From Novosphingobium resinovorum (lineage in GTDB: Bacteria > Pseudomonadota > Alphaproteobacteria > Sphingomonadales > Sphingomonadaceae): a stretch of 64,000 nt of DNA. Of this stretch, positions 1 to 8,381 are shown piece by piece. The notes beneath the pieces were generated by a model. That model was not told where the DNA came from. It ran no database searches and saw only the letters and a program-made list of their open reading frames with translations. Location: positions 1-64,000 of the forward strand of contig NZ_BSFC01000024.1 in NCBI RefSeq assembly GCF_027922145.1. Direction: 5' to 3'. The translations under genes and the position numbers were made by a program. The stretch's first letter is position 1, and each line of letters opens with the position of its first letter.

Positions 1-398
1 ATGCGATCGCCTCAATCTACACCGGAAATTACACCACGAGCGCGGACGCTAACGCGAAAACGGCGAACCTACCTTGCGCAACGATTGCAGTTAGTCCCCA
101 TTTCCTAGGCTTGGGCGCGTTTTGCACCGCAATAATGCCCACTGCCTTGATGGTGCCGATATTTCACCAATCGGCACGAAAATTACCTTCTGAATGAGTA
201 TAATATCGCTGCCGCATTGGGGATTAAAATGATGTGATGCATTCGGGATATTCTGGAACAAAGCGGCGGATTCTGGTAAGAGTTGTCTCAGGAAGCAAAT
301 GGGAGTGACGTCAAAAGGCGCACCCTTTCGGGATTGATCTGGGCGAGCAGGACGCGCGGAAGCCGTCTGAGAGCCGCCTCGGCAATTGAGGATGCGTT
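1..398. other. Edge region without a recognisable gene
   Basis: No convincing coding region is seen on either strand; all frames are short and broken. The stretch is more AT-rich than the rest of the window. A TATAAT hexamer lies at 199-204 on the plus strand, but no good -35 box stands 16-18 bases before it. It could be a promoter region for the small ORF at 399, although the distance is long. Confidence 0.4.
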
Positions 399-602
399 AT
401 GAAGGTCGCTGACGAGAATATCATCCGTTTCGAGCGTATCCATGATGGTGGTCGGGATTTTCCTGCACGACTGTCTGCGGGGATGGTCTATGCCGCACAG
501 CGCATGGACCGCGGTGAAGAGCATGACGGGCGCGGTTTGACGATCGCGATCCTGCTTTGCATGGCCTGCTGGGCGGCACTCGGATACTTCCTGCTCGCCT
601 GA
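399..602 (+). CDS. Small hypothetical membrane protein
   Basis: A 67-residue ORF of unknown function. The start is supported by a GAGG at 388-391, seven bases before the ATG. The first two thirds are polar and charged; residues about 46-66 form one hydrophobic segment that ends the protein, so it may be a tail-anchored or single-span inner-membrane peptide. It stands alone, about 140 bases upstream of the phosphatase gene on the same strand. No family is recognised. Reality of the gene rests on the ribosome binding site and the clean transmembrane pattern only. Confidence 0.5.
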   Translation: MKVADENIIRFERIHDGGRDFPARLSAGMVYAAQRMDRGEEHDGRGLTIAILLCMACWAALGYFLLA

Positions 603-744
603 TTTCGTAGCGTACCGAGGCATGGTGTGCCTTTCTGTCGCATCACTTCGGCGATCATCCGCTACCCTTGCGTACAGGTCCTCTGTTCCGAATCTCTTCT
701 GCAAGATACGTCTGGAATATGGTATCGGCAGTACGTGAGATAGC

Positions 745-1533
745 GTGAACGTTAGCGACCGTGTCATGCGCTTTGAGGGCGTTCATAATTTCCGCGATGC
801 GGGCGGCTACCCCCTGCAGTCGGGTGGACGGATCAGGTGCAGGACGATCTGGCGCTCTGGCCAGCATTATGGCGCCAGTGATGCGGATCTGGAACGCATC
901 TCGGCTCTGGAACTGGCGAGTGTGTTCGATCTGCGGACCTCGAAGGAGCGCACGGTACACCCATGCCGCCGACCGGCCGGCTTTGCCGCCAGAATCGTAG
1001 TCGCGGTCGACCCTGTATTGCGGCATGCCCCGCATCTGGCGGCCGCCCGGACGACCCGTCAGCGGACCGTACAATCGACGCATGACAGCCTGAAGCGCAA
1101 TTATGAGGGTATCTGCTTCCGACCGGAATTGCAGGTCATGATCCGCCAATGGTTCGACGAACTGGCTCGCGCAAGGGGCCCGAGTCTCGTCAACTGCATG
1201 GCAGGCAAGGATCGTACCGGGATCGCGGTCGCCATGCTCCATGCTGCACTTGGCGTGCATCGCGACGATATCATGGCGGACTACTTGCTGACCAACAGCG
1301 CTGGCGATGTCGAGGCACGGATCGCTTCCGGAGCGGAGACGATCAGGGCCATCACCGGTCAACTCGACGATGCCGTCCTACGCGTCCTGATGGGTGCGGA
1401 TGCGGAGTATCTGCACGCGGCCTGGACGGCGATAGAAGACCGTTGCGGCAGCCTCGAAGCCTATCTTGAAGAGGCACTTACCCTTACGCCAACCAAACGC
1501 GACCGCCTGCGGGAGGTGCTGGGGGAAAATTGA
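745..1533 (+). CDS. Tyrosine-protein phosphatase (Y_phosphatase3 type)
   Basis: This 262-residue protein has the hallmarks of the bacterial tyrosine/serine phosphatase family related to lipid phosphatases. The N-terminal block HNFRDAGGY is typical, FDLRTSKER follows, and the catalytic P-loop CMAGKDRTG (C-x5-R) is intact. The Cys is the nucleophile and the Arg binds phosphate. There is no signal peptide, so it should be cytoplasmic. The start used is GTG with only a weak upstream purine run; an ATG at 766 would remove seven residues and would still keep the family block. Its neighbour on the opposite strand is convergent, 16 bases away. The physiological substrate cannot be told from sequence. 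Confidence 0.88.
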   Translation: MNVSDRVMRFEGVHNFRDAGGYPLQSGGRIRCRTIWRSGQHYGASDADLERISALELASVFDLRTSKERTVHPCRRPAGFAARIVVAVDPVLRHAPHLAAARTTRQRTVQSTHDSLKRNYEGICFRPELQVMIRQWFDELARARGPSLVNCMAGKDRTGIAVAMLHAALGVHRDDIMADYLLTNSAGDVEARIASGAETIRAITGQLDDAVLRVLMGADAEYLHAAWTAIEDRCGSLEAYLEEALTLTPTKRDRLREVLGEN

Positions 1534-1549
1534 AGCCGACGGCTCCGGT

Positions 1550-2425
1550 TCAGTCGAGGAATGCCTTCACGTCGCCCATGAACCGGTCGAACTGGTCGTG
1601 GTGCAGCCAGTGTCCGGCGTTCTCGTACTCGATCAGCCGCGCGCTGGGGAAATAGTCCATGCGCCCGTCGCCCGCCGGACTGCTGGCGAAGCTGTCCTTG
1701 CCCCACAGCATCAGCGTGGGGCAGGTGATCGCCTGCCACAGCGCGGTGACATGATCGGTCGGCAGGTCCGAGGCGGTCCAGACGTTCAGGTAATTGTCGA
1801 ACTTCCAGCTCCACGTCCCGTCCTCGTTGCGGGTGGCGCCGTGGATGGTGAGGTGGCGGGCCTGTTCGTCCGTCAGGAAGCCGTTCTCCTCCTTCATGCG
1901 CTGGTAGGCGTCGCGCAGGGAGGCGTACTTGCGCACCGTGCGGCCCGAGGCCTTGCGCTTGTCCTCGATCCACTTGCGCAGCCGGTCGCCGGCGCCTTCC
2001 TCCTCCTGCTGGCGGCGCAGGCCCGGGGGCGGGCCGAGACCCTCGATGTTGACGAACTTCGTCACCTTCTCCGGATAGAGCCCGGTGAAGCGTGTCGCGA
2101 TGTTGCCGCCCAGCGAGTGCGCCACGATCGTCACCTGCTCGTGCCCCAGCGTGTGGACCAGCTGCGCGAAGTCGTAGACGAAGGCGTCCATGCCGTAGTG
2201 CCCCTCCGGGCTCCACTCGCTGTCGCCGTGGCCGCGCAGGTCCGGACAGATGACGTGCCAGTCGCGGCGCAGTTCCTCGGCCACCCAGTCCCAGCTGCGG
2301 CAGTGGTCGCGCCCGCCATGCTGCAGGATCAGCGGCGGGGCATCGGAATTGCCCCAATCGACATAGTGCAGGCGCAGGCGCTGCGAGACGAAACGGTTCG
2401 AGGTGGGGCCGAGCTGGTTCTTCAT
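1550..2425 (-). CDS. Alpha/beta hydrolase
   Basis: A 291-residue alpha/beta-hydrolase fold protein. The oxyanion-hole region LQHGGRDHCRSW lies near residue 35, the nucleophile elbow AHSLGGN carries the catalytic Ser, the acid is probably the Asp in LWGKDSF, and the catalytic His is in AGHWLHHD near the C-terminus. The start chosen is the ATG at 2425, because the longer frame upstream has no family similarity and runs into the trxB promoter region. Divergent from trxB with about 145 bases between the starts. Substrate unknown; the fold covers esterases, epoxide hydrolases and C-C hydrolases. Confidence 0.88.
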   Translation of the reverse strand: MKNQLGPTSNRFVSQRLRLHYVDWGNSDAPPLILQHGGRDHCRSWDWVAEELRRDWHVICPDLRGHGDSEWSPEGHYGMDAFVYDFAQLVHTLGHEQVTIVAHSLGGNIATRFTGLYPEKVTKFVNIEGLGPPPGLRRQQEEEGAGDRLRKWIEDKRKASGRTVRKYASLRDAYQRMKEENGFLTDEQARHLTIHGATRNEDGTWSWKFDNYLNVWTASDLPTDHVTALWQAITCPTLMLWGKDSFASSPAGDGRMDYFPSARLIEYENAGHWLHHDQFDRFMGDVKAFLD

Positions 2426-2571
2426 CCTCGTTGGATGGGGACGCGCGCCGCGCAGGTCAATCCAAGGGCGAATTTGCGGGGATGAAAGTAATGCTTTTCC
2501 GCCGCAGCGCTTGGCGAGCGAGGCGCAAGGCCCTATCTCGCGGGCCAAGGATTTCACGCGAGAGTTACGAA

Positions 2572-3546
2572 ATGGCGACCACGCACAAGACCCGCATGCT
2601 CATCATCGGTTCCGGCCCGGCCGGACTTTCCGCCGCCATCTACGGCGCGCGCGCGGGCATGGAGCCAATCGTCGTGCAGGGCCTGCAGCCCGGCGGCCAG
2701 CTGACAATCACCACCGACGTCGAGAACTACCCCGGCTTCCGCGAGGTCATCCAGGGCCCCTGGCTGATGCAGGAGATGGAGGCGCAGGCGGTCCACGTCG
2801 GCACCCGCATGATGTGGGACACGATCACCAACGTCGATCTGACCGGCGACACTTTCGTCGCCACCGGTGACGGCGGTGACATCTACGAGGGCGACACCCT
2901 CGTCATCGCCACCGGCGCGCAGGCCAAGTGGCTGGGCGTCCCCGGCGAGCAGGAGCTGTCGGGCAAGGGCGTCTCGGCCTGCGCGACCTGCGACGGGTTC
3001 TTCTACCGCGGCAAGAAGGTGGTCGTGATCGGCGGCGGCAACACCGCGGTCGAGGAAGCGCTCTACCTCACCAATCATGCGACCGAGGTGGTGCTGGTCC
3101 ACCGCCGCGATTCGCTGCGTTCGGAGAAGATCCTGCAGGACCGCCTCTTCGCGCATCCCAAGATCACGACGGTCTGGAACAAGAAGGTCGACCGCTTCCT
3201 CGCGGGCGAGAACGGCGCCCTGCGCGCCCTCGCGTTGATCGACACCGAGACCGGCGAGCAGAGCGAACTTCTGGCCGACGGCGCCTTCGTCGCGATCGGC
3301 CACGCGCCCGCGACCGAGTTGTTCAAGGGCAAGCTGGCGATGGACGACACCGGCTACCTGATCGTCGAGCCGGGCACCCCCAAGACCGCCATCCCCGGCG
3401 TCTTCGCGGCGGGCGACGTGTCGGACCATGTCTATCGTCAGGCGATCACCGCTGCGGGCGTGGGCTGCATGGCCGCGCTCGATGCCGAGCGGTATCTGGC
3501 GCACAAGCTGCACCTCGCGGGGATTACGGAGACAGTGCAGGGGTGA
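2572..3546 (+). CDS. trxB: Thioredoxin-disulfide reductase
   Basis: NADPH-dependent flavoprotein that reduces thioredoxin in the cytoplasm. The 324-residue length is normal for low-Mr TrxB. The N-terminal FAD-binding motif GSGPAGLSAA is present, followed by GGQL, the redox-active ACATCDG (CxxC, near residue 140), the NADPH-binding GGGNTAVEEA with HRRDSLR after it, and the C-terminal FAD motif GVFAAGDV. The start at 2572 (MATTHKTRM) was chosen because the FAD motif begins a few residues later, as in the family; the frame stays open upstream but shows no similarity. It reads into a perfect palindromic repeat at 3576-3652 that may end the transcript. Confidence 0.97.
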   Translation: MATTHKTRMLIIGSGPAGLSAAIYGARAGMEPIVVQGLQPGGQLTITTDVENYPGFREVIQGPWLMQEMEAQAVHVGTRMMWDTITNVDLTGDTFVATGDGGDIYEGDTLVIATGAQAKWLGVPGEQELSGKGVSACATCDGFFYRGKKVVVIGGGNTAVEEALYLTNHATEVVLVHRRDSLRSEKILQDRLFAHPKITTVWNKKVDRFLAGENGALRALALIDTETGEQSELLADGAFVAIGHAPATELFKGKLAMDDTGYLIVEPGTPKTAIPGVFAAGDVSDHVYRQAITAAGVGCMAALDAERYLAHKLHLAGITETVQG

Positions 3547-3575
3547 TCTCGAGGGAGCGTTTTCGCTCCCCCATT

Positions 3576-3652
3576 CGTCATTGCGAGCGAAGCGAAGCAA
3601 CCCAGGGCGGCCTAATGCTGACCTGGGTTGCTTCGCTTCGCTCGCAATGACG
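3576..3652. repeat. Dispersed palindromic repeat, type B (copy 1)
   Basis: A perfect inverted repeat with 30-bp arms (3576-3605 and 3623-3652) and a 17-base loop. Arms begin CGTCATTGCGAGCGAAG. A second copy with 26-bp perfect arms lies at 16050-16126. It sits between convergent trxB and the SixA-type gene, so it could act as a bidirectional transcript end or RNA stabiliser. REP/MITE-like element by form. Confidence 0.85.
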
Positions 3653-3676
3653 AAAGGGTTATGCGATGACGGAGGG

Positions 3677-4222
3677 TTATTCCGTCAGGCTCGGCCCGAG
3701 CGAAGGATCGAGGTCGCGCGGCCGCACCAGATGCGTCAGCCGCCCGCAGCCTTCGCGAAGCTGCGACCAGCGCTCGATGTCGAGTTCCACCACCGCATAG
3801 GCTGCGGTCGGGAACTTGTCCTCCACCACGTCACGCAGGGGGCTGGATCCGTCATCCGGCACGAGGTCGAAGATCAGATCCTCAAGTCCCGGATTATGCC
3901 CGACCAGCAGGATCGAGCGCGGGTCCGTTTCCTGATCCTTCAGCACGTCGATCAGCGCCGCCGAACTGGCGAGGTAGATGCGCCGGTCCCAGGTGACCGG
4001 CGGCGTCTCGCCTGCCGCTTCCCCGGCCAGTTCGATCGTCTGCGTCACGCGCACGGCGGGCGAGGCGAGGATGTAGCGCCAGCCCACGCCGTGTTCGAGG
4101 ATGTGCTTGCCCATGACACCCGCACCGACGCGGCCGCGCTTGTTGAGCGGACGGTCGAAGTCGCGCAGCCGGGCGTCGGTCCAGTCCGATTTGGCGTGAC
4201 GGAAGATGCCGAGGATTTTCAT
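3677..4222 (-). CDS. SixA-type histidine phosphatase
   Basis: A 181-residue member of the histidine phosphatase superfamily. The RHAKSDW block near the N-terminus carries the phosphate-accepting His, DRPLNKRG follows, and the second catalytic His is in LVGHNPGLEDL. These variants are typical of the SixA group, known for removing phosphate from phosphohistidine, though other small phosphoesters are possible. The start at 4222 (MKILGIFRHAK) places the catalytic RHG-like motif at residue 8 as usual. It lies 23 bases downstream of the DinG-type helicase on the same strand and is probably co-transcribed with it. Confidence 0.9.
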   Translation of the reverse strand: MKILGIFRHAKSDWTDARLRDFDRPLNKRGRVGAGVMGKHILEHGVGWRYILASPAVRVTQTIELAGEAAGETPPVTWDRRIYLASSAALIDVLKDQETDPRSILLVGHNPGLEDLIFDLVPDDGSSPLRDVVEDKFPTAAYAVVELDIERWSQLREGCGRLTHLVRPRDLDPSLGPSLTE

Positions 4223-4245
4223 GGGGCGAACTCTACAACAGCGGA

Positions 4246-6975
4246 TCAGGATAGCGACTGCGAGTCTTCCGCCCGGTCCGCTGCGGCTCCTTGAGCATGA
4301 CCGGCCACGCGCTGTAAAGCCTCCTCCAGCGTAACGCGCCGGATCGGCGTCCCCGCCGGGAAGGCGGAGAGCAGGCGCGAGGGGAACGCGGGCGAGAGCA
4401 CGACGAAGTGCCCCCGGTCCTCGCGGCTGCGGATGAGGCGGCCGAAAGCCTGCGCCAGCTTGGCGCGGATCAGTGTGTCGTCGTAGGCGCTGCCCCCGCC
4501 CGCCAGGCGCCGGGCGCGGTGCAGGATCGTCGGGCGCGGCCAGGGCACTTGCTCCATGACCACGAGGCGCAGGGAGTCGCCCTGCACGTCCACCCCGTCG
4601 CGCAAGGCATCGGTGCCCAGCAGTGAGGCGGCGGGATCGTCGCGGAAGATATCGACCAGCGTGCCGGTGTCGATCGGATCGACGTGCTGCGCGTAGAGCG
4701 GCAAGCCGCCGCGCGCGAGCCGGTCGGCGATGCGGCCATAGACCGCACGCAGTCGCCGGATCGCCGTGAACAGGCCGAGCACGCCGCCGCGCGAGGCTTC
4801 GATCATGCGGCCGAACGCGGCGGAGAGGGCGGGAATGTCGCCCTTGGGCACATCGGTGACGATCAGCACTTCGGCCTGTGTCGCGTAGTCGAACGGGCTC
4901 TGGTGGATCGACAGGCGCGGCATCACCTCGATGTTCGGCGCGCCGGAGCGGGCGATGGCCTTGGCCCAGTCCTCGCCGTCGCGCAGCGTGGCCGAAGTCA
5001 TGACGACGCCGTGTGCCGGTTCGAGCACGATTTGCGCGAAGGGCTTCATCGGATCGAGCCAGCGGCGGTGGATGCCGATGTCGAATTCGCGCGCTTCCGA
5101 TCGATCGACGGCGAGCCAGTCGACGTATTCGGGATCGGCCGGGCCGCCCATGCGGTCGAGCAGCGATTCCCAGGCGCCGAGGGTATCGACGCGCCATGTC
5201 AGCGAATGGCGCGCGCCTTCGATGCGGGCGCGTCCCGGTCCGTCGAGCCAGTCGGGCGGCTCCTCCAGCAGCGCTTCGAGACGCATGCCGAGGCGGATCA
5301 GCGGTTGGCGCAGTTCCGCCAGCGCCGCGCGGGCGCCTTGCGCGATCTCGACGAACGAGCCTTCGAGGCTGGCCGCTTCGGTTTCGAGGCCATAGCCCGC
5401 TTCCTGCCCGCCGCTTTCGTCGCGGGCGTAGACGGTGGCGCGCACCGCCGCGAGCAGTTCCTCCAGCGGGCCGGAGGCGGCGTTCTCGGCGATGCGGCCC
5501 ATCCAGCCGTCGCCGGGAAGTGCCTCTGCGGCCTCGCGCGCAGCGGCGATGGCCTTGGCGCCAGCCTCGTCGTAGCTAGCGACGTCGGCAAGGCGGGCTG
5601 AGAGGCCACGGCGGCGGCCCTTGGAGGCTTTCTCCGGACCTATCACCCAGCGGCGCAGTTCGATCGCCTCGGCGCCGGTGAGCGCTGCGGCGAAGGTGGA
5701 ATCGGCGGCGTCGAAGACATGATGGCCTTCGTCGAATACCACGCGAGTCGGGCGTGAAGCGGGGTCACGTCCGCGCGCGGCATTGACCATGACGAGGGCG
5801 TGATTGCCGATCACGAGATCGGCGCCGACACTGGCGCGGGTCGCACGCTCGATGAAGCACTTCCGGTAATGCGGGCACCCGGCGTAGACGCATTCGCCGC
5901 GTCGGTCGGTCAGCGCCGCGATGCCGCGCTGGCGGAACAGGGTGCCGAGCCAGCCGGGCAGGTCGCCGCCGATCATGTCGCCGTCCTGCGAGTACGCCGC
6001 CCAGCGCGCCACCAGTTGCGCGAGGATCGCCGCGCGGCCGTTGAAGCCGCCCTGCAGCGCATCTTCGAGGTTGAGGAGGCACAAGTAGTTCTCGCGCCCC
6101 TTGCGCACCACGACCGGGCGGGTGCCGTCGGCGCGGCGCTCGGGCCAGGCGCGGCGGCTTTCGGCGCGGAGCTGGCGCTGCAGCGCCTTGGTATAGGTGG
6201 AGACCCAGACGGTGCCGCCTGCCTTCTCGGTCCACAGCGAGGTGGGGGCGAGATAGCCCAGTGTCTTGCCGATGCCGGTGCCCGCCTGCGCCAGCAGCAC
6301 ATGCGGACGGCCCGACCGTTCGCGTGGGGCGAAGGCGTGGGCGGTCTCCACCGCATAGGCGCGCTGGCCGGGGCGCTGCTCGGCGGTGCTGCCGGTGAGG
6401 CTGGCGAGGCGCTGCAGGACTTCCTCGTCCTCCAGCACGACCTGCCGAGGCTGGGGGACTTCGGGGGTTTCCTCCCATTCGGGCAGGCGGGTGAACAGCC
6501 AGCGCTCGGCACGCTCGGGCTTGCGGATGCGCCCCGTCAGCAGCGTGGCCCAGGGCCAGCGCATCCTCACCAGCGATTGCAACGACGTCCACGCGCCCTC
6601 GCGTTCCGACCAGGCGCCGTTCTCGCACATGTCGAGCAGGGCGCCGGCCGCTTCCTGCAGCAGGCGCGGCACATCGGAATCGCCCTCCGGCTCGGCGAGG
6701 CCGAGGGCATGGGCAAGGCCCTTGGGCGTCGGCACCACGAAGCGCGCCGGATGGACGAAGGCGTAGAGTTCCAGCAGGTCCAGCCCCGAGAGGTCCGGAT
6801 AGCCCAGCCGCGTGGCCAGCAGGGGCGCGTTGAGGATCAGCAGCGGCGTGTCAGCGGCGGCCATCACCGCCTCGCCCTTGGAAAGAGGGCGGGTGCCGAG
6901 GCCGGTCAGATCCTTCTCGCGCAGCCAGCAGCCGCCATGACTGGCGTGGAGGGCAGGGAGGGGCAGGGCGGCCAT
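4246..6975 (-). CDS. DinG-family ATP-dependent DNA helicase
   Basis: A 909-residue superfamily 2 helicase of the DinG/XPD type, which unwinds DNA 5'-to-3' during repair or at R-loops. The Walker A motif AQAGTGIGKT is at about residues 229-238. Four cysteines between it and the Walker B box (YLCLL, then CVYAGCPHYRKC) match the iron-sulfur cluster site of the family. Walker B is VFDEGHH (DEAH-like). The C-terminal half contains the helicase motif with GTDALRDGVDVQGD and the terminal arginine-rich motif AFGRLIRS. The N-terminal 170 residues are less conserved. An in-frame ATG at residue 38 is a possible alternative start. Heads an apparent two-gene unit with the SixA-type phosphatase. Confidence 0.93.
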   Translation of the reverse strand: MAALPLPALHASHGGCWLREKDLTGLGTRPLSKGEAVMAAADTPLLILNAPLLATRLGYPDLSGLDLLELYAFVHPARFVVPTPKGLAHALGLAEPEGDSDVPRLLQEAAGALLDMCENGAWSEREGAWTSLQSLVRMRWPWATLLTGRIRKPERAERWLFTRLPEWEETPEVPQPRQVVLEDEEVLQRLASLTGSTAEQRPGQRAYAVETAHAFAPRERSGRPHVLLAQAGTGIGKTLGYLAPTSLWTEKAGGTVWVSTYTKALQRQLRAESRRAWPERRADGTRPVVVRKGRENYLCLLNLEDALQGGFNGRAAILAQLVARWAAYSQDGDMIGGDLPGWLGTLFRQRGIAALTDRRGECVYAGCPHYRKCFIERATRASVGADLVIGNHALVMVNAARGRDPASRPTRVVFDEGHHVFDAADSTFAAALTGAEAIELRRWVIGPEKASKGRRRGLSARLADVASYDEAGAKAIAAAREAAEALPGDGWMGRIAENAASGPLEELLAAVRATVYARDESGGQEAGYGLETEAASLEGSFVEIAQGARAALAELRQPLIRLGMRLEALLEEPPDWLDGPGRARIEGARHSLTWRVDTLGAWESLLDRMGGPADPEYVDWLAVDRSEAREFDIGIHRRWLDPMKPFAQIVLEPAHGVVMTSATLRDGEDWAKAIARSGAPNIEVMPRLSIHQSPFDYATQAEVLIVTDVPKGDIPALSAAFGRMIEASRGGVLGLFTAIRRLRAVYGRIADRLARGGLPLYAQHVDPIDTGTLVDIFRDDPAASLLGTDALRDGVDVQGDSLRLVVMEQVPWPRPTILHRARRLAGGGSAYDDTLIRAKLAQAFGRLIRSREDRGHFVVLSPAFPSRLLSAFPAGTPIRRVTLEEALQRVAGHAQGAAADRAEDSQSLS

Positions 6976-7080
6976 GGCCTCTCATTAGGCACGGGGGGCG
7001 GAATTGGAAACGCCGGGCTCTCGCGCTCCACGGAAAAAATTACGGCTCGATACAAATTTCCCTCTTGTTGGATTTCACTC

Positions 7081-7092
7081 AAGTTATATCTT
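7081..7092 (+). promoter_or_regulatory. Dyad upstream of the PadR gene, possible operator
   Basis: AAGTTATATCTT reads as a 12-bp dyad with two mismatches (AAG-TATA-CTT) just before the ribosome binding site of the PadR gene, within an AT-rich patch in otherwise GC-rich DNA. A TTATAT that could serve as a -10 box overlaps it. PadR proteins usually repress their own operon, so self-binding here is plausible. Inference only. Confidence 0.3.
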
Positions 7093-7101
7093 AAGGCCAT
7101 C

Positions 7102-7863
7102 ATGAAGCATATGGAAAGAATGATGAGCAACTCAGATTGCAACCATGGCCGCGGACGCGGCCGTCACGGTGGAGAACGCCGCTTCGGGCGCGAGGACATG
7201 ATCTCTGCGATGTCCGAAGGCGCCGAAGACTTGCGCGCGATGCTTGGCCGCCACGGCGGCAGGCACGGCCTGCACGGGCTGGCCCGTGGACCGCTTGGTG
7301 GCGGGTTCGGGAAGGGCTTTCCCGGCGGCTTCGGTGGCGGCTTTGAAGGTCGCGGCGGACGCGGTGGTCCTGACGGTCCGCGCGGCGGCGGTCGTCGCAA
7401 GCGGTTGTTCGACCAGGCCGAACTGCAGACCCTGCTGCTCGCCCTGATCGTCGAGGCGCCGCGCCACGGCTATGAACTGATCCGCGAGATCGAGGCGCTT
7501 TCGGGCGGCGACTATGCGCCGAGCCCGGGCGTGGTCTACCCCGCGCTGATCTACATGGAAGAGACCGGCCTGATCGCCCCCGTCTCCGGCGACAGCGCCC
7601 GCAAGGCTTTCGAGGCCACCGCCGAAGGCCGCGCCAAGGCTGGGGCCGATGCGGAGAAGTTCGCCGAACTCAAGGGCCGCCTCGGGGCGCTTGCCGCCCA
7701 GCGCGACCGGGTCGATCCGGCGCCGGTGCGCCGGGCCTTTCACGCGCTCAAGACGGCGGTGTTCGACCGGCTCTCGACCGAAGGGGCCGACCGTGACTTC
7801 ATCCTGCAGATCGCGGATGTCATCGACGAGGCCACCCGCAAGATCGAAAGGATCGAGAAGTGA
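7102..7863 (+). CDS. PadR-family transcriptional regulator with Gly/His/Arg-rich N-terminus
   Basis: A 253-residue regulator. The PadR winged-helix domain runs from about residue 100 (ELQTLLLALIVEAPRHGYEL, then GVVYPALIYMEETGLI), followed by an all-helical C-terminal dimerisation part. The first 100 residues are unusual, with DCNHGRGRGRHGGERR and a long Gly-Gly-Phe-rich linker, plus several His that could bind metal. The start at 7102 has AAGG eight bases upstream; ATGs at 7111, 7120 and 7123 are possible. Its stop overlaps the DUF2218 start by 4 bp. PadR proteins with a Gly/His-rich head next to DUF2218 suggest control of metal or siderophore-related functions, but the ligand is unknown. Confidence 0.9.
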   Translation: MKHMERMMSNSDCNHGRGRGRHGGERRFGREDMISAMSEGAEDLRAMLGRHGGRHGLHGLARGPLGGGFGKGFPGGFGGGFEGRGGRGGPDGPRGGGRRKRLFDQAELQTLLLALIVEAPRHGYELIREIEALSGGDYAPSPGVVYPALIYMEETGLIAPVSGDSARKAFEATAEGRAKAGADAEKFAELKGRLGALAAQRDRVDPAPVRRAFHALKTAVFDRLSTEGADRDFILQIADVIDEATRKIERIEK

Positions 7864-8150
7864 GCACCATCGCCGCAACCGTGAAGACACCGAATGGCGG
7901 CAAGTACGTCCGCCAGCTCTGCAAGCACTGGAGTCACAAGCTGGAAACCGCAGTGGACGGCGATAAGGGAACGGTGACGTTCCCCAATGCCGTCACCGTG
8001 ATGGACGCCGATGCGGAAGGCATCGCCATCACCATCACCGGCGAGGACCGCGACGCGGTGCAGGGGCTGACCGACGTGGTCGCCCGCCACATCGACCGGT
8101 TCGCGTTCCGCGAGGACGCGCTGGTCTACGACTGGGCATGGCGGGACTGA
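7860..8150 (+). CDS. DUF2218 domain protein
   Basis: A 96-residue protein matching DUF2218 by its pattern: KYVRQLCKHWSHK at the start, a central short beta-rich part, and the C-terminal HIDRFAFREDALVYDW. The GTG start overlaps the PadR stop codon by 4 bp, so the two are translationally coupled. DUF2218 proteins are small, cytoplasmic and often found beside iron-related genes or PadR regulators; no biochemical activity is established to my knowledge. A palindromic repeat follows its stop. Confidence 0.9.
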   Translation: MSTIAATVKTPNGGKYVRQLCKHWSHKLETAVDGDKGTVTFPNAVTVMDADAEGIAITITGEDRDAVQGLTDVVARHIDRFAFREDALVYDWAWRD

Positions 8151-8186
8151 GCGTGCAAGGAGGGGCTGAACGCTCCTCCTCATATG

Positions 8187-8303
8187 CCGTCATCCCAGCG
8201 AAGGCTGGGACCGTTAGCCTGTTATTGCCAACTATCGTCAGGGCGCCCGGCCGAGGGTTGGGCTTTACGCGGCCAGCGGTCCCAGTCTTCGCTGGGATGA
8301 CGG
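8187..8303. repeat. Dispersed palindromic repeat, type A variant
   Basis: Arms CCGTCATCCCAGCGAAGGCT (from 8187) and its near reverse complement ending GCTGGGATGACGG (to 8303) enclose about 60 bases. It resembles the three type A copies at 10524, 17647 and 34995, but the loop sequence differs. Lies between the DUF2218 gene and lysS. Confidence 0.75.
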
Positions 8304-8381
8304 TGGGTTTTGAGGCTGGGGTACGTGAACTATAGACTCCAGCCTTGCGAAAATCGCGCATTTCGCCTTAGAGCGCGGGCC

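Noticed and set aside
288..767. A 159-residue minus-strand ORF at the left edge
   Set aside because: It overlaps the 67-residue ORF, which has a good ribosome binding site, and the start of the phosphatase gene; no motif is recognisable.
4223..5197. N-terminal extension of the SixA-type gene into the helicase gene
   Set aside because: The extension is Arg/Pro-rich frame-shifted helicase sequence; the phosphatase motif RHAK begins right after the ATG at 4222.
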